Of a stretch of DNA of 64,000 bases, positions 1 through 13,442 are shown piece after piece. The position numbers and the translations under genes are program-made. Numbering within the stretch: position 1 is the first letter of the stretch; every line of letters begins with the position of its first letter. Source of the DNA: Ctenosaura bakeri. Taxonomy: Eukaryota; Chordata; Lepidosauria; Squamata; Iguanidae. The notes beneath the pieces are model-generated. The model saw nothing but the letters and a program-made list of their open reading frames with translations, searched no databases and was not told where the DNA came from. The stretch spans positions 248,001-312,000 of the forward strand of contig CAOLHI010001483.1 of the NCBI GenBank assembly GCA_948474755.1. Reading direction: 5' to 3'.

Positions 1-566
1 CAGAAAGCGACAGTATCATGACACAAGTGACAAGGTACTGCATTTGCCAGTATGAAGTGTGTATGTGGAGAAAAGGAGATCTCAGAAAAATTCTTTTGCC
101 TTTAGTGCACAAAAGCCTAGAACTGCCTCTGGCTTTAAGCTGTTGATATAAGTCTTCTCTGCTTTCCTGCTTCTCTGTGTGGAAGTATACTAGGTTCTCT
201 GCATCATTTTTTAGCATAAGATTCAACTTTGTTACTATTCTCAAATTTCTGTGTTTTGTATTTGCATGTAGAAATGCTAGATGACCCCAAAAGCCTCTTC
301 AGAGCTTAAAATAATACACAGCCTTGGTTTGTATTTTTGTCCTGAGCTCTTTTGTTACTATTAAGGTCCTTCACAATTTTTGAATAATTTTAAGTGTGAA
401 TTTTTCCACATCTTTTTCTTGTATGTGTTGTGGTTTGGTATCACACTACATCGTGCTAGAAAGAGAAAGGAGTACCGGCAACAAATAGGAAGAGTATGCA
501 TGCATGGAAGAAGGGAGATGTCAGGAAGATAAAGTGTTTATGAGTATCCATTGCTCCACTTGAAAT

Positions 567-788
567 CCAGCATGGTGCAGTGGTCTGAATGTTGGACTAT
601 AACTCTTGAGACCAGGGTTCAGATCCCCATTCAGCCACTGAAACCCATTGGGTGACCTCGGGCAAGTCATATTCTCTCATCCTCAGAGAAAGGCAAAGAA
701 ATTCTGAAGAAAGTCTGCCAAGAAAACCATGTCAAATGTTTGTTCTAGAGCTGCCATAAGTCACAAACAACTTGAAGGCACACAAGAT
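567..788 (+). repeat. Sauria-type tRNA-derived SINE
   Basis: The order is typical of the lizard SINE: a tRNA-like head (CATGGTGCAGTGGTCTGAAT), a B-box-like GGTTCAGATCC, then TGAAACCCATTGGGTGACC, and a tail of AACTTGAAGGCACACAA. This tail is shared with BovB LINEs, which are known to mobilise the family. The copy is diverged and complete in outline. Confidence 0.85.
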
Positions 789-2071
789 TTGTTCCACTAG
801 AGTGAAACTGTGAGAAGGCAGGGTGATCAGCCAAAGAGAAGACATCAAATGATCAGAGCGTGAACAACATGGCAAGAGATGCTTTCTGTACTATGTTGCC
901 AACTGGAACATAGTCCCAAACTGTCCTTCCCTCCTTGGCTCAGAAGGGAATCAGGAATATGGCTCCTACAGAAGAGGAGTTAGAGTTGATTACTAACCCA
1001 AGCCTTTATACTCAAGGTGTTTGAGGATGTCAGTCGTGCCTTCTTCATCATCCAGAAAAAGGACCAGTGAAACAGAGACTAGGGATCAGTATGAAATAGA
1101 AAAGTGAAAGAGACGTTGATCAGAGTGAAGGTTGGGGAGATGGGTAATCAAATAAGCATTGCCTTGAAGCAGAAAGAAATTCTCCAGGTAGTTCTCTATA
1201 AGAGTGGAGTCAGAACATTTTCTGTGCATTGAAATGTGCTAGTTGAAACACGGGCTGTCGGCTTTTTTCACTGTTAGCCATGGAAGTTGGGGGTTTGCTA
1301 CCTTGAGTAAAGAGAAAACTTTGTTAAAGTGAAGTAGACAGAAAGGCAGGGATAGCTAAGAATTTAACTCCAGTTAATTTTGAATTTGAGTTTATCATAA
1401 TCCACAAAATTTGAACGGAGGAAATAATTAAACTGTCAGATATGGCCTTCCTTAGAATACGGTATCACTGACTACATAATCAGAAGAGAGAGAGGAAGAA
1501 GTGTGAGAGGAAGTCAAGTTAAGGCTGTCAGTGTATGAAACAAGGAAACAACAAAGCAGATGACAGAAGAAAGGAACACTTAAAGAGACCCAAAATAGCA
1601 ATTTCTGTTTCCATTTTCCACTAGTAGGACATAGTTACTATGCAAGTAGTGTTGCACCTTTCATCACATTCAGAATTCACATCAGCCTTCAAATAGACAG
1701 AATTATTCACATAATCAGAAGCATAGCTACAGTCAACTGGCAGGAACAGGGCATCTGGGCTGCAAGCTAGTGCCAGCTTCCTGATGCTACCTAACCCCCT
1801 GGTGGAGATGCTGCTGCAGTCAGGAACGCATGCCGGCAGTGCTGCTGTCATTTTACCAAGTGGCAATAACAGGATCTCTGGCATGCATATTTAGTTGTAG
1901 CAATATCTCCCCTAGCACCCAGCTCACCTTGGTTCCTGCAGCCACAATCAGGCATTGCCTGAGAACTGACATCTCCATCTACCACTACAAACATGCTGGC
2001 CAGACAGCAGAAGAACAGCACCCACTCAGACACCATTCACCACCCCACCCCCAGTCCTTTATTATATAGGA

Positions 2072-2242
2072 GAAAATGCAATGATTCTACTTTAACTGCT
2101 TCCTATTGGAATCCTACAGTTTGTAGTTTGGTGAGACACTGGAGCTCTCTGGCTGACAATTCTAAATATTTCTCCCTAATTTGCAAATCCCAGGATTCCA
2201 TCGGAGGCAGACATGGCAATTTTAGTGCTATAATTATATAGA
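2072..2242. mobile_element. Degenerate palindromic MITE (GATTCTACTTTAACTGC type)
   Basis: An inverted-repeat layout has GGAATCCTACAGTTTGTAG on the left and GCAAATCCCAGGATTCCATC on the right. Between them is the motif GAGCTCTCTGGCTGACAATTCTAAAT that recurs in the copies at 38315, 40370 and 51248. The ends are too diverged to show a target duplication. Confidence 0.65.
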
Positions 2243-4761
2243 GTGAAAGGGTCTCCCCTCTGTCTTTGGAGGCTATAACAGAAGGAGCCTCTCGTAGTAC
2301 CTGACTCAAAGGAAACCACCACCACCCTGTACGCAAGAAGGGCCTGTGGTGCAAACAGTGCTGCCTCTGCTTGCCTCTAGCCCTCTCCTGCTACTAAACT
2401 ATGCCACTGAACACAATCATCAAAACACAACCTAAAAATACTTATGCCATGATGACATCTATTCCAACATTTCTGTTCTCTGTAGTGAGAGATCAGAGGT
2501 GTCCTGAAAGTTTCCAAGGAAGGTTTGCTGGTATTTAGTGCTTCACAGGTTCTATGAAACCGTCATTTATAATATCTGTTGATAGACAAACTTGTAAATG
2601 ATATGTCCACTTCCCTTTTATAGCCATCACACTCATGGCCATTGTCACATTTTGTGGTCATAGAATTCATAAATTATCTGTGTATACTTTAATTTGCCTG
2701 TCCTTAGAACCTATTGTCAATATGTTCATAGAAGTACTCCCAAACTACTATTGTTTAAGGGAGAAGAGTATCCATTTTTTTCATCAAATACGTACTTTTG
2801 AAAATCTGCGTCATAGGGATGACACTCTAACCATCTGGTCTTTGTAGTTGGCATTTTCTGTGCTGCTTATAGTGGCTTGAATCCAAAAGCTTAGAGCAGA
2901 ATTATTGAATAAATGGGATCAATATGGTTGATCACTGAATAATTGGATTGGTGGATCTGTTCTAGTTAGGACTAGGTCATGGGATCTAGATCCTTAGTGT
3001 GCATAATTTAGTGTGCATAATTTTCTAATTATTTTTATATGATATAGTTTTAAAAATAAAATAGGTAGTAAAAGACTCCCCTGATATCTGACCATTTTAA
3101 TTGGCCTCCAGTTCATTTTGAAAGGAGAAACATGGAAAATTGCATGCCATACAAATACTGTTCTTAAGGTCTCTGCAATGAATAGTGATTAGTTTGGCAG
3201 TAGATGGAAGAGGACTGCCAAACACCTGGGTTTCATATTTGATCAGAAGTGTTCTCACTTCAAAAGATAATGAAAGAGGGAAAGAAGGGGACTTAATAGT
3301 TCTGAATAGCGCATGTATAGTTTAAGTTTTGGTTTTCTTGTTGAAATACAGTGGTGCAGTAGTCTCAAGAAAATGGAGTACTCCTATATAATTTGTCAAG
3401 GGAAAGAACACTATATATTTAAATAGATGAAAGCCATTTTAAGGATGTGTGTCTTTGTAGCCAAGTACAAAATGTCAGATGAGGAACATCAGGCAAGTGA
3501 GACAAGTTTCTCTTGCATATCACCTGTATGGAACACCACCAGGCAATGTTCTTCATGAATTTTCAAGAGCAGCTGGAATTGCTGTTTCTACCTGTGTTGT
3601 GAACGGGCTGGGGTGGGAGTGGGGAACGCCCTTTTAAAATAAAAAACAAAAAACAGCTAATTCAGTGGATTGTACACAGTGGATTCCCCTTTGAAATTCT
3701 TGAGACTGTAATTTGTGCCAATGATGATACCAGTTCCTGGAAGCCTTGAAACAGGCCAGCAAATAATGTAAGTGCTAGACACAAACATTTTACTACTTCT
3801 AGTAGCTTCTGTTACACTGTGCTATTTAGATTCCCTACCTCATCTTGTCTTAAAAGATGGACTCAAGAAAAGATCATTTGATTGCCTCAGAGACCAGAAA
3901 CAATGTGACTTTGCAGACAAACCCACTGTACAGATACACTGCTGTTGCACCATGTCATAAACCAAACTGTTCATTTTGATTCACAGTCCTTTGGGGGAGT
4001 GTATGAAGAAATTCTTCTCTGAAGTGAGCTACTGTTTTTCACTTCCTTGCTTTAGTATTAAAAATGATCAACTGTATGCCATCTACTTAGCCGTTTTGAA
4101 CAAATCTAGTACTAAATGTGTTGCACTCATTTCTTCATGCGTTAAAGCAAGTTAATTCCTTGCCTGCTAAAATGATATGAGTGATAAACCAGTTTTAAAA
4201 GTGGAGCATTAAATTCCCTCCAGGTGCATAAAATAAACAAGTCTGTGTGGCTGCCCTGATTTTTCTGTACTGCATAAGTCTTGCTTGGGCCTTTTCCTGG
4301 CACTGAATAATCATATAGCATAACTAGTATATATTAATGTCTTGTAAGTTCTTATGTCACCTTCTGATATTTAGCTAGCAACAGTTCTGGTCACAGAACT
4401 AGTTCATCCACAGTGGGCCAGATTATCTCAATGGTAGGATGTAGTTATACTCCAGCTATTACACAGTAACAGTTCATCATGTAAACTGGACGTTTTACAG
4501 TGTGAATGCTACTTACATACTGTTGCTTGCACTTGACTGATCCTGCTCTACATTCTTTACTGTCTGAGAGAAAAACTAGATGTAATTGAGCATCCATCCA
4601 CAGTTCACATATACATGAAAAACAGGACTCAGGGATGGGGAAAGAGAGCCCTTACCCAGCTCATCTCATTGTAGTCTACTCCTTTAAGCAAGTTTCTCTC
4701 AGCTAGATTCTACACTATTTTACTTCCCTCCTCCCATGTACTCTTTTCATTTAATGCAGCC

Positions 4762-4862
4762 ATCCAAGGTTTGTGGGATGGAAATTCCCATCAGCCTTAG
4801 CAAGCATGTCTCAAGAACAACATCTGTAGGACCAGAACTTGCCCACTTTCTGCTTATCCTAG
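4762..4862. repeat. Fold-back repeat relic
   Basis: The remnant reads GGATGGAAATTCCCATCAGCC ... ACAACATCTGTAGGACC. This matches one arm of the GGGAGTTGTAGTCCAACA-type inverted repeat common in squamates and seen elsewhere here (15412, 21070, 27358, 33757). Confidence 0.45.
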
Positions 4863-5005
4863 GCAAATCAAGAAATTAATGGATAAATAATTTCATGTAG
4901 CATCTAGATTGTCCTTAGGAAGGCTGTTTCATTTTTGATATACTAACAAAACAGATTTGATCAGACTGAAAATTCATTTCTAGTAAAAGGCATGTGTATA
5001 CATTC

Positions 5006-5205
5006 TGTTGTTGTTGTTGCACCTCTTCATTTCTTACTTATAGCAATCCTAGGGTGAATCCTGTCGTGGGGGTTTTCTGGGGCAGAGAGTGTGTGTGACA
5101 CACCCGGGGTCACCCACTGGATTTTCATTTCCCAAGCAGGGAATTGAACCCTGGTCTCCAAAGTCATAGTCCCAACACGCAGACTTTTATGGCATGCTGG
5201 CTCTC
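5006..5205 (-). repeat. Sauria-type SINE, reverse strand
   Basis: It opens with the (TTG)n complement of the SINE tail and then TTACTTATAGCAATCCTAGGGTGA. It closes with AATTGAACCCTGGTCTCC, the complement of the B-box region. The 3' half is shortened. Confidence 0.75.
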
Positions 5206-6589
5206 CTATACATTTTGTACATACATCTTATTTAGTGACTGGCTTATTTATCTGGGGTGGAGGGACATCTGAGTTGCCTATATATCCATGAAAATGCAAG
5301 CCTAATTATCCCAACAAAAAGTAATGATGTAACAACTAGAAGAAAGGCTATTTCACTCACAGTTCTTTGTTGTAGATTCTATGTTTTGTCTGAGATTTCT
5401 TCCTCTGTGCAATTTTTGCAAAGGCCAGTTCTGCTCCCCCTCCCCAATTGAATGTGACAGTTATCTGTTTGAATAGGAAGGATTTAGTGTTGTAACTACT
5501 GATACATATCCTGTGGTGGAGCTGTAATATTTCATCATGTTGGTTGACCTCTCTCCAAATATTTCCTGTTTTAGCTGCAAGAGCCTTAGCTGAAAGTGAA
5601 AAATCCTTTCTTTAATCTTTACTTGCTTGCTTGCTTTCTTCCTGCTTGCTGTTTTTGCTTATAAGCGGATATCATTTTGGCAACTATCAAGAGGTCTTAA
5701 AAATTATTATATTGCATTTTAAGGTGGTACTTTTTCCGTTGGTAGGAATCTGGAATGTTCTGTTAGTTGCAGTAACTTCTTATTTATTTCTTGTCCTTGA
5801 GATTTTTCCTATGTAGAGTTTGGAAGATGGCTCCAGGTTCCACCTTGTAAACCCTCCATTAAAATAAATACAGAATGTCCCCACTCACTTCTTAATTTCT
5901 TCCTGTGACACAGTTCTATTCAAACAGAAAGAGGACTGTGCTGTCTGCTCTAAGTTCCCAGTTACGTACTAGTAGGCACATGTTCAGCTAGAGTGTTGCA
6001 CTTTAAGCAGAGGTAAGCAAATTGGTGTCCTTCAAATATTTTGAATTATGGTTCTCATACCTTCTTTCAGTATGGACACTGATCATGGATTATGGACATT
6101 GTCATCAGAAACATCTGGTGACCATCAGGGTATAATAAAAAGCACCTAGAGATCCTGCATTGTAGCACAGATATCACAATGAATAATCGTGTTATAAGGA
6201 TGATCAGTCAAATACTTCACTTTTGCCTGCCCTATTACTTCTGTAGATCTTCATCACTTGGCCATTGCTTTCAAAACAGCTAGCCAACCATTTCTCTTAA
6301 TATTTTAATAAAATTTAATTTAATAAAATTTACTGTTATAAAATAAAAATAAGTATGTTGAATTTCCTTAGAAATCTAAATTAATGTATTATCAAATAAA
6401 CAAAAATTGTTGCAGCTTTTCATACACCTAATTAACAAGATTCAGAATGATTACTACAAGTATTTTTCAAGTGCTGTTATTATTTATATATTTTACCAGG
6501 GATGAAGAAACCCTTTGAAATGGTTTCTTTCCCTTTTTAAAAAAATAAAATAACAATAAATTGTAGAATTTAAAATTTAGATCAGGGCT

Positions 6590-6715
6590 GAGAATTGTGT
6601 GGACTTCCAGATGCTGTTGAACAATACTCGCGGAATTCCTTATCATTGGCTCTGCTGGATTGTGGTGCTGGGAGCTGTGTCTGTTGGTATTTGGAGGGGT
6701 GTACAGTTCCCACAC
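6590..6715. repeat. Fold-back MITE relic (TGTTGGACT family)
   Basis: GGACTTCCAGATGCTGTTGAAC on the left and GGTGCTGGGAGCTGTGTCTG on the right flank a CATTGGCTCTGCTGG centre. The layout is that of the squamate fold-back repeat (CCAGATGTTGTTGGACTACAACTCCCA type). The copy is heavily mutated. Confidence 0.5.
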
Positions 6716-7242
6716 TAATTTAAATGAAAGTAAATTTTTAATACAGAAAACTGAGAATTCCTGAAAATCATTTGAAGATTTCCTAATATTAGCCATTGTT
6801 AGGTATTCTTTATGAAAATCTAGGAATATGAAGTTCAATTTTATTGGGGAAAAAAACTGTACAATTTTTTCCCCTTTACTGCATTTTCTGAATATTTTTA
6901 AAAAAGGAGTTTGTGGGAAATTCTAGAGTTGAAAGTGGATTTTACCCACTGCCTTGAAAGAACTATCATTTTCAGGAATCATCTGATAAATGTTGCTGTT
7001 TAAGGAACCTGGTCTGAAATTGCTAGTTTTATCATGTGATGAGCAACACAATTGTACTGTAATGGCAGTTTCAGCAAATGGCATAGAACCTGCATATTTT
7101 CAAGGTTTGCTAAGGTGATGGTGTGCTAAGTTAGCTAAAAAGAAAGGAAGTTGATGGTCCAGCACTATAAAATGATCGATTTGGTACCAAAATTAGGGAC
7201 TGTTTCATAATCTCTGCAAAACCCTAACACTCAGAACAAACA

Positions 7243-7272
7243 TGCAGAGAGAGAGAGAGAGAGAGAGAGAGC
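7243..7272. repeat. (GA)n microsatellite
   Basis: An uninterrupted run of GA dinucleotides is followed by CACCTCTG. Confidence 0.9.
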
Positions 7273-7725
7273 ACCTCTGTAAAAGGCAAGATTGCTGACT
7301 GACAATTGTATCGAACAAGAGAAATAATGGCATCCGTGTTTTTCCAAGAATACTTACCTGGACTCGCATGATGAATGTCACTGCAGGGGAAGATAAGCTT
7401 TCGATGGTCTCCATAGAGTGAGACCAGAGTGTTATTTTTGATTGATGCTAAGCACCAAATCAAGACATGTGACAGGGGCAAAGGAGACAGTGAAGCACTT
7501 TGTGACCTGGTTGATCTTTTTGCTAAAAACACCATTTGTAATAGAAGAGACATATACCAATTCCTAAACTTTATGTCCATATGCTTTAAAAAATTGCCTT
7601 TCATTTGACTTATGATGTAATACATGCATTCATTCCCATCTTCTCTTGACTCTTCTAGTTCAGACTTTGTCTTTTCTCTCTTCTTCCTCCTCCTCTTGTT
7701 TAACATTCCTCCCCTTTTCTTTATA

Positions 7726-8201
7726 CAATCAACCCTCCACATTCACTAGGGTTAGGGGCATAGGACTGCAAAAAGTTGGAAAACCACAAATATCAAAATG
7801 TATGTATGTGTGTGTGTGGGTAGGGGGTTGAGGCACAGTGGGGAGAGCGGGCACCCAAGGTCCAAACCAGGTCAGGTGAAGGAGAGGGAAAGGCAGTGAG
7901 TGCTAGCCCTGTACTTCTGCTCTCTTGCCCATATCCTTCCTTGAGTGTGGTGGAGCATCAGCAGAGGATTTGTGCTGCTGAGAAACAGGATTGTAAGCCA
8001 TCCTTAGCTGACCAAGCAGCTGCTTGTGGAGGAAGGAGAGGACCAGAGGTGGGTTTTTAAAGGGCAACCTGTTCAGAACCTCAGAGAAGGAAGTTTCCCC
8101 CTGAAAAAGACACACTCAGGGTGGGGGAGGCAGGGGTTGGAGGAACTTGCAAATAATCAAATCCATGAAAGCGAAACCCACAAATGTGGAGGGCCACCAA
8201 C
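7726..8201 (-). mobile_element. Tigger/pogo-like MITE with TA target duplication
   Basis: The left end is TA|CAATCAACCCTCCACATTCAC and the right end is CACAAATGTGGAGGGCCACCAAC|TA. These are inverted to each other, as in Tigger-type (TcMar) elements with CAGT(T)GGCCCTCC termini. The 476-bp body is purine-rich and carries no transposase. It is the reverse-orientation relative of the copy at 48325..48760. The right TA lies in a (CTA)n run (8201..8221), so that edge is uncertain by a few bases. Confidence 0.75.
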
Positions 8202-8221
8202 TACTACTACTACTACTACTA
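8201..8221. repeat. (CTA)n microsatellite
   Basis: Seven CTA units sit exactly at the right edge of the Tigger-like MITE. Confidence 0.9.
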
Positions 8222-9449
8222 TGCAATACTACTAGTTGCTTCCTGGCTCCTCCTGATTATTAATATTACTATTCTTAGAATGTCTCTATTATGAGTGGCT
8301 TGGGTATAGAAGCATTATGAGTTTGTCATATTTGTAATTTGCTTTTCAATAACATCAGTAAAATTTAACAACAGTTTCAAGAGGTGACTTGTACATAGAC
8401 TGCTTCATACCTCAAAACTTCTTCTGTACTGTTGTACTGAACATCTTCTGTCCTGAATACATGGGTTTCACTTAAAAATAAAATAGGTTTCAGGTCCTTG
8501 TGACTTCCAAGCTAATTTACTTGGGATTATAAAATAGTTCTGAGGTCAATAAAACAAGTCACCTTGAGTACAAAAAGCCTCAAATTCTTTTAAAAGTTTT
8601 ACATATTGTAGAAGCGGAAGCAGTGAGTCCTGTGTGTGTTTATCTGTGTGTCTGCTAAATGTATCATTATCCATAAGCGATGTGGTCATGAAAGACCCAA
8701 CCAGTATATATCTCCCCAGTTCTACAAAAGTTTTCCCAAGTCCCTATTTTGCTGAATATCAGAAACAGTTTTGTTGTTTCCGTTTATTTGTTCTTGTCAG
8801 TAGTAGTGAACACAAACCTCATTGGACTACCAAATTAATATGCATTCACTGAGGTTTTAGTTATGTGATTTTGTGCAATAGAAATAAATCTGATATACAG
8901 AGTAACTTGCTTTGTTTTGGAAGAAACAATTATCAGTATAGTTTGCCAGTGACTGTTCTGTGTATGCCCAGGCCCAACATCCTGTGTCTTGTTAGGAAGT
9001 AGGCTATATAGAGAGAGTTCAGAGTTCAGTTTTTTAGACAGATAGAAAATTGCTTTTTTAGAACATTGCTGAATCATATAGAAGTGTGAGCTAAGACTTC
9101 TGGTTAAAAATAAGAATTTGAATGAGACTGTATGTCAGTCATAGGTTTAGTAAACTACTTTTATCCCAGATAGATTTGCACCATTCTTTCTGTCTTTCTC
9201 TCATTGTTGATACTTGTGTAGCACTTGTTTATCATTGATGCTCAAGAGGAAAATCTCTGATGAGATAAACTAAAATACTTGCATGTGAAAAAGAAACTTT
9301 TTCATTATTACTTTTTTAAAAAAAATGCTAAACTCTTTCAATAAAAGAAGCTGTATTTTACTTAATTACATCTGTTAATATATAACTACTGCTGCAGCAC
9401 TGGACTAAGCATTTTTATGGTTGTAGTGCTGAAACTTGTGTATTTGCTT

Positions 9450-9780
9450 CTTTAGCGGCAGATGAGGGATATACAACAATAATAATGTTGGGATAGTATG
9501 AGCGCTTGCAGAAGCAACTGAGAAGTACAGAAAGGATGTGGAAAAGTTAACCAGACAAGTAGAGACAGATGTACAAAAACAAGTTCAAGCTGAGGTTATG
9601 TGAAAGCTTCAGTACCACTAATTGGAAAAATAATCCAGCCTCTGGTCATAATCCTTTGAAAATTAGACATCCATCTACAGCTGAACCATATCTACCTTTG
9701 CAGCAAGTAGCGATTTTGAAAAATTGCAGGAGAGGAGTGTTTGAATTATCTCATAGTTTCTCATAGTAAACATTCAAAGG
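9450..9780 (+). pseudogene. Possible decayed coding fragment
   Basis: One frame from ~9504 reads ALAEATEKYRKDVEKLTRQ and continues as a heptad-like, charged, coiled-coil-looking stretch for 33 codons before a stop. A stop directly precedes it. Further open pieces follow in other frames to ~9780. The composition looks protein-like rather than random, but I do not recognise the parent gene and saw no poly(A) tail or target duplication. It could be a processed pseudogene or chance. Confidence 0.25.
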
Positions 9781-10885
9781 AATGGGGAGATGTAGCTTTG
9801 CCATGATAGTGTTTACCCAGCTTTGCCATACTGGTATGAAAAGGGTTATAAAATGTATTGTTTATAGGTATAGGTACCAGGTTTGGTGATGGCTTTTCCT
9901 GACAGCTTTTTCAAATAGGAATTCACATTGCACTACTGCACTGAGATCTGCTCCATATATAATGAATTTTTTACATTTTTTTCTTGCGGGTAAAATTGTG
10001 CATGCATTACACCTACAACTTCCTGTGGTAATGCAAGGTCTGCAAGTATAATTTGTCTTCTATGAAGTTGGCCCTAAAAGAGAGAGGGGAGAATGTGGGA
10101 GTAGAAAAGACTGCAGATTCACATATGAAAAAATCCAGATACAAGGACCTATATGTAGTCTAGTAGAACTCTGTGTGGGTGTGAAGTTTGTGCTTAGCTA
10201 CTTCAAAACAGGAACAGTTTCAGCTAGTGACTCAGTTGTCATAGTAACTGGAGCATCTAGTTCCAAAAGTTAATCTCTTGAATGTGTAGAAAAATGATAA
10301 AACTATTGGCAAAATGTCTTAATGGCTTGTTTTTTTAAAAAAAACAACTCATGGGGGGACCTGCTTATTTTTGTCATTATGAGCCCAATTAATTGGCTGA
10401 ATTAATCCACCTTCCAGAGCTTAAGGAGGGGGAAGCTTTTTGACTATAGTAACTCCCAGAATCCACCATCCAGCATGGCATGTGGCCCAAGACCATAGGC
10501 CTGAAGGAAGGTGGGTCAAAATGAAATCAAATGTGGCACTGATGACCAGCCATAAAATAACAAGACCAGAAGCAGAAAATTGGGTTAAATAAGGGCTACT
10601 TTAAGTTGCATTGACCTGGAAATGGAGGAAAAAGAGGAGAGGAACTTGATGGGGGATCCAGCCCCTTTGACAGTGCCTTTGGGTGAAACACCTCAGCCTT
10701 GAGGGCCGTTCAAACATTTGGGTTGCTCCTCAGCTGACCATAATTGGAAGATAACCCAGGGAACTCCACCCAAGCTCTTTGCAAGTGTGAATGCACATCC
10801 CAGATTAGTCTCCTTCCACACGCCCTGGGATACAGGACCCTAAAGAGGAAGTTCCAGAGCCCTGTCCTGCACCAAAACGATGCAG

Positions 10886-11095
10886 AAAGGTTTGGTTCCT
10901 GGACCCTCTATGGATATCAAAATTAGTGGATGCTCAAGTCCCATTATATACAATTGTGTAGTAAAATGGTACCTCTATATAAAATGGCAACATCCATATT
11001 TGCTTTTGAAGTTTTTTTTTGGGGGGGGGCATATTTTCAAGCCATAATTTATTGACTCTGTGGGAAAAGAATCTGCAGATATGGAGGGCTGACTG
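10886..11095. mobile_element. Tigger/MER2-like DNA transposon fragment
   Basis: GGTTCCTGGACCCTCTATGG then TGGATGCTCAAGTCCCATTA and a terminal ATATGGAGGGCTGACTG|TA have the order of MER2/Tigger-type 3' ends. The right TA (11096..11097) fits a TA target site. The left end is truncated or unrecognisable. A poly-T/G slip (TTTTTTTTGGGGGGGGG) lies inside. Confidence 0.7.
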
Positions 11096-13262
11096 TATTC
11101 TCCTGCTGATACCTGCCACAGACCAGGGACAAACATCTGCTTATTCTCTTTCTTCCACCAAGCCAGCCAGCATGGCCCTCACCTCCTGTTGCAAATTCCC
11201 CAGGAAAAACCCTCTTCTGAAAAATGTACACCATCAGCCTAGTAGAGCTCTGGCCACTGGAAAACTATGTTAGGGTGTGAAAGAAAGTGATCCAACCTTC
11301 TGCCTAGAGCATTGCAGAGCTCTCTATTCACCCTTTTGTGGGCATGATCAACATGCTTCTCATTAGTCTCCCCCTCCCCATCTAAGTTGGCAGGGTAAAG
11401 TGGCAGATGAACCATGGGAAACTCCGGGCCAACTCTATAAGCTGGGAATTGCTCAAAGCTTGAAAAAAAAGACCATACCCTTCAACAAGCCCAAGTCATT
11501 CCTGCCAAGGTGGATGACTAAAAACACAAAGGGGAGGCCCATTGCAATACTCAAACAAAAGAAAAGCCTCTTCTCTAAAGCCACTCCACAATGGCAACAA
11601 AACCCCAGTTGAGCCCCAAAATGGCAACTTCAGGCCTGGCGTTCCATCCAGTACCCCATACTGTGGCCACAGATGAGGACCTGTTGTCTTGCCAGACAGC
11701 ACCTAGAAACTAACCAGAAAACAGAAACAACATTAGTATACCAAGAATACCTTAATACTGAAAAGGATACACATACCATTTAGCTACAGTCAATTTCCAG
11801 TGCCCATTGTGCTGGATCATTTGAAAGCCTTAGCCCATCACAGAAGTGCAGTAGAGGCAATCCCAGTCTTAAAATAATGGATGCCAAACTTAACCCCTTG
11901 CAGACCCAAACACTGCAGGGTCCTCAAGGTAACCATCCAAAACTGATACCTGGTGAGGGGTAAAAAATCAATGTGACAGAATAACAATCCTGGCTGAGCT
12001 CCTTGATATTGCAGAGCATGAGCAGAGAATAAAGCTAGGTCAGAGCATAAGCCCAAGTGCACCTTTGCCCCCATCTCTTTCTGATCAAGTTTTGGAGTAC
12101 CTAATGTGCAAAACCACATGATCACAACTAACTTCTAAATCTCTGATGGCCAGAATCATCCCCTTTGGCTGCTACAACCAATTCACTGATGTGTGAAACA
12201 AGGCCACTTCATAACTAGAGCTACATATGACAGACCACAGTTACCTAACCCCTAAATCTCATCTGGAGACAAAGGCTTGTGCCTGTCAGCCACATATAGC
12301 CCATTCCCTAGTCCAATCCTCCAAGGTTTTGCAACCTTTTATATACCAGGAAAATTCTTAGAATTATATAAAAATAGCATATCATGTTTTAGTAAGTTTG
12401 TGTAATATATGACTGGTATAATGCCAGCATGAGAAGTAATGGGGTTTAACTCATTACTCAGGCTGACAGAGGTTGGTTTCATACCCATAAAGGCTCCTTT
12501 GAGGTTCTGAAGACCCTGCAGGAATAACATTGGGTGTAGCATGAGGGATTAAGCTAGAAAAGTTTGGACAGAAACAACCTTTTGAAATGGTAGCACTGCT
12601 AGGTTCCTGGTTGTATGGAGGGCTCTGTTTCTGTTCAAGGAAATGTAAATAAAAAGCCATTGAGGTTCCCCATCTACTTAGCTTCTGACCCATTTTAGGC
12701 CTTCCCACTCACCCCAGGCAGGTTAGGAGCTGAATGGGTGGGGATACTAGAAATGGGACTGGTAGGCATGCCCTCATCACCTTCCCAATTTTAATCCTCT
12801 CATGAATCAGCTGTGAATGCCTCCAGAGGGCTGTAAACCTCAGGCATCCAGTCAGCTGATATCTACCATGAGACCTTCATGTTTTAGATGCTGTAGTCAT
12901 GTTTGTCTGCAAAAAAGGTGTCCATTCATAAGTAGTTGAGAGCAGTGTCTAGAGAAACTGATAGATTTTTACACATCATTTTCTCTGCTATCCCAAAGTC
13001 TAGTGTTTCTTGTTGAATCAGTCATCAGCTTGCATGTGGTAAACCACTACAACTCAACCACTAGAGTACAAAGAAGCCATCCTTGGAAACAAGCCTTACC
13101 TTTTCCCCGAGAGAAATGGAGTCTTTATCTGAGACAAGTAATATAATGGGAACGATCTCAGTGACATGACAAAATGGTTCCTATAAGGTTCTATTACCAC
13201 AGTATTAGAGGTATCACCAGGAACTGTTCCTTTTAGTATGCCTAGTAGATCCCCTACCATCC

Positions 13263-13442
13263 CAGCCAGTGGTGGAGCATGTGCTTTTCATACAGGAAGT
13301 CCCAAGTTCAATTTCTAGTATTTCCGCTTGGGGATGAGAGAGTTCCCTGTTTGAAAACTGGCAGAGCTGCTGCCAGCCACTGTAAACAGTATAAGCCTAA
13401 ATGGACAAATGGCCCAACTAGGAAGCTTCCTGTGTATTTATC
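13263..13442 (+). repeat. Second tRNA-derived SINE family (AGTGGTGGAGCATGTGCTTT head)
   Basis: An A-box-like AGTGGTGGAGCATG and a B-box-like AAGTTCAATTTCTAGT are followed by GGCAGAGCTGCTGCCAGCC and an AGGAAGCTTCCTGTG 3' part. This is the layout of the widespread squamate tRNA-SINE (Squam1-like; the name is from memory). The family is distinct from the Sauria SINEs above. Confidence 0.7.

Noticed and set aside
569..640. tRNA gene
   Set aside because: The A- and B-box-like blocks belong to a SINE head. No cloverleaf with intact acceptor stem can be drawn.
7224..7742. 172-codon minus-strand frame
   Set aside because: It contains the (GA)n microsatellite translated as Ser-Leu repeats and a CT-rich tract as Lys/Arg. 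It is explained by simple sequence.
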